In this document: in pieces, positions 1-4,689 of the stretch | Layout: each line of letters starts with the position of its first letter | Position numbering within the stretch: position 1 is the stretch's first letter | Assembly (NCBI GenBank): GCA_002427975.1 | Contig: DIZT01000338.1 | Span: 346 to 6,065, forward strand | Direction: 5' to 3' | From: Micrococcaceae bacterium UBA6021 | GTDB taxonomy: Bacteria > Actinomycetota > Actinomycetes > Actinomycetales > Micrococcaceae | DNA length: 5,720 bases | The notes under the pieces: generated by a model | Seen by the model: only the letters and a program-made list of their open reading frames with translations | Database searches by the model: none | What the model was told of the DNA's origin: nothing | Made by a program: the position numbers and the translations under genes

Positions 1-1195
1 CGAGGGAATGATTGCTGCAGCCGGGGAACGGGCATTTCCCGTCCCGGAGCCTGAGCCATTGGCGTTGGGCTTTCGTGACCCGGTAACTGGTCCGCCCTAT
101 TTCCAGCGGAGCACCGTCGCGGGGATCGGTCAGGACCCGGTGGAACGAATCGGCGCCGTCAGCGATCAGTTGCCGGGCCATACTGGGCGGAATCGGCCCG
201 TACCCGTCCAGGCTGGCCGGCTCATCCGTGAGACCCAGCAGTGACAGCACCGGAACCGTGACCAACACCTGCGCCCGCGGCGACGGCACACCGTCACCTA
301 CGGCCATACCGCCTAGGGCACCGGCCAATCCAGTGTCCGTACCGCCGGTCCCGCCGCCGGCGATGTTGTTCGTGAGGAGCCAAATGGCGGCAACGTCGGC
401 GCGGAGCTGGCTGAGGGTTCTGGACTCGTCGGGTCCCTGGAGGGCTCTCGCGGCGGTGGTGGTCCGGTCCCAGATCCCAGCCGCCTGATCCGCTGGGAGG
501 TAAGCCGAGAGCCAGGCCATGCCGTCCCGATCCGGCCTGTAGTCGAGCCGCCGGTCCTTGGCGCTGCGGCTGTGGCGCTTTTCGATGCTGACCGGGTGAT
601 GCCGCTCCCGCCACGTACGGGCTTTGTGCCGAAAGCGCCCGGGGACGAGGTCACCGGGCGGGCAGCCCCGAGCTGCGTTGAGTGCGTCGGGGTCCAGAAA
701 ATGTTCCTCCAAAGCCTTGGCACCAGCTGCGTCGAGATTGGCGGTTTCATCGACCAGGATCCGGGCGTGCTGCCACGAGATCGTCCCGGACTGCAGCGCG
801 GACAGTGTCAGCGGCAGGCCGGTGGTCAGTTGGTGGGCCTCGGCCAGCAGAGCGCCCGCGCTTTGTTCGGCGACTGTCAGAACGCACGCGACCTCCGCAA
901 CCACGGCCATTTCCTGGGCCGTGTGGTCCCGCGGGGACATGGCCGGTGCCGCCATGTCGCTGGCCGCGCCGGCGTAGCCGGCGGCGAGGTGGACTTTCAG
1001 AGCAGCCAATTTCGCCTCCGCGCGGGCGATCTCCGCCAACCCGTCCAAACATGCACCGGCCCTCCGGCGCAACGGATCGGCGTCGCCGGCGTCAGCTTTG
1101 GACCCGCCGCCAATCCGGCCGAGCGCGGCCACGGACGCGGCGACAGCCTCGAAGGCGTCCCCACTCTTCGTGCTCCAAGCTCCTCTGCTTTCCAT
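1..1195 (-). CDS. DUF222 / HNH endonuclease-family protein (3' end outside window)
   Basis: The frame is open from an ATG at 1195 down to base 1, giving 398 residues without a stop; the C-terminus lies beyond the window. Residues about 45-340 have the Ala/Leu-rich helical pattern of DUF222 (13E12 repeat family), including segments such as SGTISWQHARILVDE (136-150) and RSAKDRRLDYRPDRDGMAWL (210-229). Residues 277-302 are a Gly-rich, probably flexible linker. At the far end, KCPFPGC (387-393) supplies the Cys pair that opens the zinc-binding HNH nuclease module usual in this family, so the catalytic His/Asn residues should lie just outside. No clear Shine-Dalgarno precedes ATG 1195, and an in-frame TTG lies two codons upstream, so the start is moderately certain. 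The family is multicopy in Micrococcales and mycobacteria; its role is unsettled, with nuclease activity inferred from the HNH fold. It is transcribed away from the peptidase gene. Confidence 0.88.
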   Translation of the reverse strand, partial: MESRGAWSTKSGDAFEAVAASVAALGRIGGGSKADAGDADPLRRRAGACLDGLAEIARAEAKLAALKVHLAAGYAGAASDMAAPAMSPRDHTAQEMAVVAEVACVLTVAEQSAGALLAEAHQLTTGLPLTLSALQSGTISWQHARILVDETANLDAAGAKALEEHFLDPDALNAARGCPPGDLVPGRFRHKARTWRERHHPVSIEKRHSRSAKDRRLDYRPDRDGMAWLSAYLPADQAAGIWDRTTTAARALQGPDESRTLSQLRADVAAIWLLTNNIAGGGTGGTDTGLAGALGGMAVGDGVPSPRAQVLVTVPVLSLLGLTDEPASLDGYGPIPPSMARQLIADGADSFHRVLTDPRDGAPLEIGRTSYRVTKAQRQWLRLRDGKCPFPGCSNHSL

Positions 1196-1432
1196 ACTCA
1201 AAGCATGGCAGTGGGGTCTGACATTGTGGACCAATCAACTTGCCTATGTGCATAAGTGGCCGCCACGAGGACTTCAGGGAAGCCGAACCGTCGTCGGAAT
1301 GTTCCTTGGCGCCGAGCCGACGCTCCCCGGGGCGCGGCCGGACAGCGTCCCTTCACGCTCGATTGGGTGCGCCTTCATGGGATTGTCGGTGGCTCCTCGT
1401 AGGCTGATTCAACCAACTCGAGGGGGTAGGCC
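1196..1432. other. Divergent intergenic region between DUF222-HNH and M4 peptidase genes
   Basis: This 237-bp stretch separates two divergently read genes and should hold both promoters. I see no convincing protein-coding frame in it. The stretch around 1222-1257 is AT-richer than its surroundings and is the likeliest promoter area for the minus-strand gene, but no -35/-10 pair with good spacing stands out. On the plus strand TTGTCG (1383-1388) and TAGGCT (1400-1405) resemble promoter hexamers, but they are only 11 bp apart, so I do not call a promoter. CGTCGG and CCGACG near 1288-1319 could form a weak 6-bp hairpin. Confidence 0.5.
1419..1426 (+). promoter_or_regulatory. Strong Shine-Dalgarno fixing the M4 peptidase start
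   Basis: CGAGGGGG lies 6 nt before ATG 1433, a good purine-rich ribosome binding site. An in-frame TAG at 1427-1429 rules out any start further upstream. Together these fix translation initiation at 1433. Confidence 0.75.
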
Positions 1433-2491
1433 ATGCACGTTCCAGCCACATTCTGTTCCATCATTCCGCCTTACTTGCTGCGGCGGTTGGCCCGCCTGGA
1501 CGCGCCGCAGTTCTCCGGGGCCGCGAGGGCTGCCAAGGAAGCGCTGATCCACGTCCGGTCAGTCCACGCCGCCCGGACCGCCGCAGCTCCGGCCATTCCC
1601 CCAGGAGTGCGGGACGTCCAGCCGGCGCTGCCCAACCGGAGCATCTACGACGCAGCCGGCTCCGAGAACCTTCCGGGAAAGCCCGTGCGGAAAGAAGGCG
1701 AGCCCGAATCCGGCGATGTGTCCGCGGACGAAGCCTACGATGGCCTCGGGCACACGCACCGCCTTTATGCGGAAGTCTTCGGACGCAACTCCATCGACGG
1801 CAGGGGCCTCCCGCTCGATGCCACCGTCCATTTCGGCAAGCTCTATGACAATGCTTTCTGGGACGGCCGGCAGATGGTCTTCGGCGACGGTGATGGCGAA
1901 GTCTTCGAACGCTTCACCCGGTCGTTGAGCGTCATCGGACACGAACTCACCCACGGCGTCACCCAGCACACAGCCGGAATGGCCTACAGGAACCAGGCTG
2001 GGGCCCTCAACGAATCAATGTCTGACGTCTTCGGCGCCCTGGTGGAGCAGTACTCCAAACAGGAATCCGCCAAGGAAGCCAGCTGGCTGATCGGCGAAGG
2101 ACTCTTCACTGCGCAGGTTGAGGGCTCGGCCCTCCGCTCGCTGAGGGCTCCGGGCACTGCGTACGACGACGACGTGCTGGGAAAGGACCCTCAGCCCGAT
2201 TCGATGGACTCGTACGTGCGGACCAGCGCGGACAACGGCGGCGTCCACATCAACTCCGGCATCCCCAACCGGGCGTTCTATCTCACGGCGGACTCCCTGG
2301 GCGGCAACGCCTGGGACGCACCGGGCCGGATCTGGTACAACACGCTCACCGGCGGCACCATGCCGGCAACCGCCACCTTCAGCGTTTTTGCAAGGGCGAC
2401 GGCGGCATCCGCCGTCGAGCTTTTCGGCACAGGTTCCCCGGAGCATGACGCCGTGCGGCAGGCGTGGGAAACTGTGAAGGTCAAGCTTTAG
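1433..2491 (+). CDS. Protealysin-like M4 family zinc metallopeptidase
   Basis: This 352-residue protein is a thermolysin-family (M4) endopeptidase. The zinc site is HELTH (His170, Glu171, His174). The third ligand is Glu194 in NESMSD (193-198), and the transition-state His is His272 in GGVHINSGIPN (269-279). The N-terminus has no signal peptide and no long thermolysin-type FTP/PepSY prosequence. It carries the short motif CSIIPPYLL (8-16), typical of the protealysin subgroup, whose propeptide of about 50 residues is removed autocatalytically; the mature enzyme probably begins near residues 50-60. Total length fits protealysin-like enzymes (about 340-350) rather than secreted thermolysins (over 500). 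The C-terminal helical domain extends to residue 352 and looks complete. The product is probably made as a cytoplasmic proenzyme. The emfourin-like inhibitor gene follows after 59 nt on the same strand, suggesting one transcript. Family assignment is firm; localisation and substrate are inferred. Confidence 0.95.
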   Translation: MHVPATFCSIIPPYLLRRLARLDAPQFSGAARAAKEALIHVRSVHAARTAAAPAIPPGVRDVQPALPNRSIYDAAGSENLPGKPVRKEGEPESGDVSADEAYDGLGHTHRLYAEVFGRNSIDGRGLPLDATVHFGKLYDNAFWDGRQMVFGDGDGEVFERFTRSLSVIGHELTHGVTQHTAGMAYRNQAGALNESMSDVFGALVEQYSKQESAKEASWLIGEGLFTAQVEGSALRSLRAPGTAYDDDVLGKDPQPDSMDSYVRTSADNGGVHINSGIPNRAFYLTADSLGGNAWDAPGRIWYNTLTGGTMPATATFSVFARATAASAVELFGTGSPEHDAVRQAWETVKVKL

Positions 2492-2550
2492 TTGAACGCC
2501 TGGCCGCGGCAAGCCGGCGGCCGGGCTGCAGGAAAGCCCAGGACCAGGCC

Positions 2551-2874
2551 ATGAAGATCAGTGTGGAGCGCAGTGGCGGCGTCGCAGCGGTGACCCGTGT
2601 CTGGACAGTGCACGCCCAGACCGAGAGCGCCAGGAATCAGTGGCAACCCATTGTGGAAGCATGCCCGTGGGACGCGGTTCCCAAAACCCTCAGAGCCGCC
2701 GCCGCGGAGGTGGAAGGGATCCAACCGGACCGTTTCATCTATTCGATCCGCGCTGGACAGCGGCGGGCGGCGCTGCCTGAGCAGGCTGTCACGGGACCAT
2801 GGCGCGTGCTGGTGGACAGCACCCGGGCAGCTTCTGAAGACCAACCGGGACGGCAAGGACCTGCCCAGGCTTAG
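2551..2874 (+). CDS. Emfourin-like protein inhibitor of the M4 peptidase
   Basis: This 107-residue protein resembles emfourin, the small inhibitor encoded next to protealysin and acting on protealysin-like M4 peptidases. Recognisable features, in order, are the N-terminal MKISVERSGGVAAVTRVW with its SGG turn and hydrophobic strand, the CPWDAV segment (about 43-48), PDRFIYSI (about 65-72) and PEQAVTGPWRVLVD (about 78-91), followed by a polar tail. It has no signal peptide or membrane segment, which matches the missing secretion signal of the peptidase. I chose ATG 2551 because an AGGA (2540-2543) lies 7 nt upstream and the family begins with MK-hydrophobic at the first strand. A longer frame from 2464 would overlap the peptidase gene and adds unrelated sequence. 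The gene lies 59 nt after the peptidase stop with no terminator between, so co-transcription is likely. Assignment rests on remembered family pattern plus gene order. Confidence 0.85.
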   Translation: MKISVERSGGVAAVTRVWTVHAQTESARNQWQPIVEACPWDAVPKTLRAAAAEVEGIQPDRFIYSIRAGQRRAALPEQAVTGPWRVLVDSTRAASEDQPGRQGPAQA

Positions 2875-2886
2875 CAGCGTTGCGGT

Positions 2887-3855
2887 CTACCCTGCCGCTA
2901 CGAGTTGCCCGCGGAAGGCCCGGCGGTAGGACTGTGGGCTGGTGTCCAGCACTTTGGCAAAGTGATGCCTGAGCAGGACAGGGTGGCCAAAGCCTGATTC
3001 CCGGGCAACTTCGTCGATATTGAGGTCTGTGGACTCCAACAGCTCCTGCGCCCGGAGGACGCGCTGTGAGTTCAGCCAGGCAGCAGGCGTCGCTCCGGTT
3101 TCGGAGCGGAAGCGGCGGGCGAAGGTCCTGGCTGACATGTGCACGCGGGAGGCCAGCTCACCGACAGTGTGTTCCTGTTCCAGGTTTTGGACCATCCAGC
3201 GCAGCAGCTCTTCCATCGGTGCCGATCCGCAGGTAGGCATGGGCCGGTCAATGAACTGTGCCTGGCCGCCGTCGCGGTGCGGCGGCACCACCATGTCCCG
3301 CGCAATGGCGGCCGCAACATTGGCGCCCAACTCAACGCGCACCAAGTGGAGGCAGGCATCAATCCCTGCTGCAGTTCCGGCGCTGGTGATCAGGTTGCCA
3401 TCCTGTACGTAGAGCACGTTTTCATTGACGAGCACGTCCGGGTACCGGCTTGCGAGCTCCTGGGAGTAGTGCCAATGCGTGGTGCAACGCCGCCCGTTCA
3501 GAAGACCGGCACGTGCCAGAGCGAAGGCTCCGGAACAGATGGACATCACCCAGGCTCCGCGGCGGTCCGCGGCGCGCAATGCCTCCATGACGGATTCCGG
3601 AACGTCAGCGTCCCGCCCGAAGGGTGTCATGATCACGAGGTCGGCATCGGCCGTGGCTTCCAAACCCAGGCTGACATTCAGGGAGAGGCCCGATTTCAGC
3701 CGGACGTTTCCAGGCTCGGGTGTGCAGACGCGGAAGTCGAAGGCCGGTACACCACTGTCGCGCCCGGACCTGTCAATGCCAAATACCTCGCACGCCGTGC
3801 CGAACTCGAAGATCGAAAAGTTGGGGACAACGATCACCGCCACTGTTTTCAGCAT
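2887..3855 (-). CDS. GlxA-family transcriptional regulator (DJ-1/PfpI + AraC HTH)
   Basis: This 322-residue regulator has two domains. Residues 1 to about 190 form a DJ-1/PfpI (class I glutamine amidotransferase-like) sensor fold: strand KTVAVIVVPNFSIFEFG, then the nucleophile elbow MSICSGAFALARAGLLNGR (Cys107), then TTHW (125-128) and TSAGTAAGIDACLHLV (158-173). Residues about 212-316 are an AraC-type DNA-binding domain with a first HTH near 231-250 (VGELASRVHMSARTFARRF) and a second near 281-314 (DEVARESGFGHP...SYRRAF). Length and order match GlxA/FtrA-type regulators, in which the amidotransferase-like domain is thought to sense a small molecule rather than catalyse. Its ligand cannot be read from sequence. 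The gene converges on the emfourin gene (12 bp between stops) and diverges from a small membrane-protein gene. It begins at ATG 3855 without a Shine-Dalgarno, 6 nt after a CATAAT -10 box, so its mRNA is probably leaderless. Confidence 0.95.
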   Translation of the reverse strand: MLKTVAVIVVPNFSIFEFGTACEVFGIDRSGRDSGVPAFDFRVCTPEPGNVRLKSGLSLNVSLGLEATADADLVIMTPFGRDADVPESVMEALRAADRRGAWVMSICSGAFALARAGLLNGRRCTTHWHYSQELASRYPDVLVNENVLYVQDGNLITSAGTAAGIDACLHLVRVELGANVAAAIARDMVVPPHRDGGQAQFIDRPMPTCGSAPMEELLRWMVQNLEQEHTVGELASRVHMSARTFARRFRSETGATPAAWLNSQRVLRAQELLESTDLNIDEVARESGFGHPVLLRHHFAKVLDTSPQSYRRAFRGQLVAAG

Positions 3856-3861
3856 GCGTCC

Positions 3862-3867
3862 ATTATG
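3862..3867 (-). promoter_or_regulatory. -10 element of a probable leaderless promoter for the GlxA-type regulator
   Basis: Read on the minus strand, CATAAT (5 of 6 matches to TATAAT) ends 6 nt before ATG 3855. Transcription would then start at or next to the start codon. No Shine-Dalgarno is present in the gap, as expected of leaderless mRNAs, which are common in Actinobacteria. The -35 is weak: ATGACC (3887-3892) lies 19 bp upstream. The element overlaps the inner end of one half of the inverted repeat. Confidence 0.55.
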
Positions 3868-3900
3868 GCAGAAATTTAAGCTTTTTGGTCATTTCTGCCA
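3866..3900. promoter_or_regulatory. Perfect 10-bp inverted repeat, likely operator of the divergent pair
   Basis: TGGCAGAAAT (3866-3875) and ATTTCTGCCA (3891-3900) are exact reverse complements separated by 15 nt (3876-3890), so the half-site centres are 25 bp apart, about two and a half helical turns. The repeat sits between the start codons of the GlxA-type regulator and the small membrane protein and covers the -35 to -10 interval of the regulator's probable promoter. The position suggests an operator for autoregulation and for control of the divergent gene. The spacer is AT-rich (TTAAGCTTTTT), unlike the surrounding high-GC DNA. A hairpin is possible but the loop is long. Binding by this regulator is inferred from adjacency. 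Confidence 0.6.
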
Positions 3901-3936
3901 CTGTTGGAGATGCGGCAACGAGAGAACCATAGAGCT

Positions 3937-4104
3937 ATGGAAATCTTCGGAATCGCCCTCGTGATCCTGCTTCTCATCGTTCTCGCCGCCACAGTCTCAG
4001 CGCTCTTGCGCGATGGACGTGGCCACACCCCGCCCGTCACGTCTGACCAGTCCTGGTCCGCCCTGGATCTGCCCAGCACCAACTACACACTGCGCATTTT
4101 CTAG
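3937..4104 (+). CDS. Small single-pass membrane protein of unknown function (55 aa)
   Basis: From ATG 3937 the product is 55 residues. Residues 4-25 (FGIALVILLLIVLAATVSALL) form one strong transmembrane helix. A short basic stretch (RDGRGH) follows, then a polar tail of about 22 residues ending in SALDLPSTNYTLRIF. The positive-inside rule would place this tail in the cytoplasm, with little or nothing outside. The start is supported by a modest purine-rich stretch (AGAGA, 3921-3925) and by the frame beginning directly before the helix. An in-frame TTG at 3904 would add 11 charged residues before the helix and looks less likely. I recognise a recurrent style of small Arthrobacter protein with this GHTPP...W.ALDLPS.NYTLRIF tail, but no function. 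It is divergent from the GlxA-type regulator across the inverted repeat and is followed by a hairpin terminator, so it forms its own short transcription unit. Confidence 0.72.
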   Translation: MEIFGIALVILLLIVLAATVSALLRDGRGHTPPVTSDQSWSALDLPSTNYTLRIF

Positions 4105-4128
4105 CCCCGCAGGCATGCCTCAACCCGC

Positions 4129-4152
4129 CAGTATTAACCCATCAGTATTAAC
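4129..4152 (+). repeat. Two direct copies of CAGTATTAAC, 14 bp apart
   Basis: CAGTATTAAC occurs at 4129-4138 and again at 4143-4152, separated by CCAT. The copies are identical and AT-rich within high-GC DNA. The second copy ends on the first paired base of the hairpin that follows. They may be a slippage duplication or paired protein-binding half-sites. Confidence 0.6.
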
Positions 4153-4191
4153 AGGAAAGGACCCGGCTCATCAGAGCCGGGTCCTTTCCTG
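4152..4191 (+). terminator. Perfect 18-bp stem, 4-nt loop hairpin terminator
   Basis: Left arm 4152-4169 (CAGGAAAGGACCCGGCTC) pairs without mismatch to right arm 4174-4191 around the loop ATCA. It begins 47 nt after the stop of the small membrane-protein gene. No T-tract follows on the plus strand, but long GC-rich hairpins without U-tails are usual as terminators in high-GC Actinobacteria. The stem is symmetrical, so it may also stop minus-strand transcription. It insulates the LuxR remnant and hrpA from upstream read-through. Confidence 0.85.
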
Positions 4192-4232
4192 AGCGCAAGA
4201 GCTTAGGCGCGGACTGACTGGACGGCCTGCCG

Positions 4233-4676
4233 ATGCCCTACGCCCGTGCCCGGGTCAAGTTTGTGCTCCCGCGAGATGCGCGCCAGCGGCGTTCCCTCGG
4301 GGGCGGGCGGCCGGAGCCTCGTGCTGCCCAAGGCAGGCAGCGGCACGGCTGGCAGCCGCTCGACGGCGGGTGTCCGGCCGGGTGCCGGGGGACACATCAT
4401 GCCGCGGCCCAGGTGGCCGAGCTAACGGAGCAGGAGAAAGCGGTGGCAGACCTGGTGGCAGCGGGGCTGAGCAACAAGGAAGCCGCTGCGGAGCTGTATG
4501 TCTCGGTCAAGACCGTGCAGTATGACCTGACCCGGATCTATGCGAAGTTCCACCTCACGTCCCGCTCCGGCCTGGCGGCCGTCTACCCGGGAGGCCGGGA
4601 GCAAGGCGGGGTGGACGGCGGGATCGCCGGCACGGTCGGCGGCAGCAAGGGCCGGAATCAGGCGTTGCCCCAGTAG
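4233..4676 (+). pseudogene. LuxR-type HTH remnant (3' end of a larger regulator gene)
   Basis: The open frame from ATG 4233 to TAG 4676 encodes 147 residues. Residues about 63-118 are a good GerE/LuxR helix-turn-helix: LTEQEKAVADLVAAGLSNKE, then [20 protein letters not shown], then [15 protein letters not shown]. The usual His of the TVxxHL motif is Asp98 here. Residues 1-20 (MPYARARVKFV...) recall the last TPR-like helix before the HTH in large LuxR/MalT-type ATPase regulators. Residues about 21-58 are Gly/Arg/Pro-rich and match nothing I know, as if out of frame or eroded. No receiver or ATPase domain is present, an in-frame TGA lies at 4215-4217, a terminator stands just upstream, and no good ribosome binding site precedes ATG 4233. 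I therefore read it as a decaying 3' fragment. It could instead be a functional small HTH protein, since the frame itself is unbroken. Confidence 0.55.
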
Positions 4677-4679
4677 ACT
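4674..4679 (+). promoter_or_regulatory. Possible -10 element for hrpA
   Basis: TAGACT (4 of 6 to TATAAT, including the three most conserved positions) ends 10 nt before the hrpA ATG at 4690. Transcription would start about 3-4 nt before the ATG, giving a nearly leaderless mRNA, in line with the absence of a Shine-Dalgarno. No convincing -35 is visible. The box overlaps the stop codon of the LuxR remnant. Confidence 0.4.
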
Positions 4680-4689
4680 GGCTGCAGCC

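Noticed and set aside
572..1255. 227-aa plus-strand frame opposite the DUF222-HNH gene
   Set aside because: It is antisense to a long frame with clear DUF222 and CxxxxC patterns; the composition is that of a shadow frame.
1325..1332. CCCCGGGG palindrome in the intergenic region
   Set aside because: An 8-bp palindrome without extended symmetry is expected by chance in DNA this GC-rich.
2015..2512. 165-aa minus-strand frame opposite the peptidase
   Set aside because: It covers the catalytic M4 region in antisense, with no motif and no ribosome binding site.
2464..2550. N-terminal extension of the emfourin-like protein
   Set aside because: It would overlap the peptidase 3' end and adds unrelated residues; ATG 2551 has an AGGA at good spacing and the family's usual N-terminus.
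3139..3879. 246-aa plus-strand frame opposite the GlxA-type gene
   Set aside because: It is antisense to a complete two-domain regulator, has no recognisable motif, and runs through the operator region.
3904..3936. Longer start (TTG) for the small membrane protein
   Set aside because: It adds a charged stretch before the helix and needs a rare start codon; ATG 3937 fits better.
4203..4400. 65-aa minus-strand frame over the LuxR remnant
   Set aside because: It looks faintly protein-like near its C-terminus but matches no family and lies opposite a frame leading into a real HTH domain.
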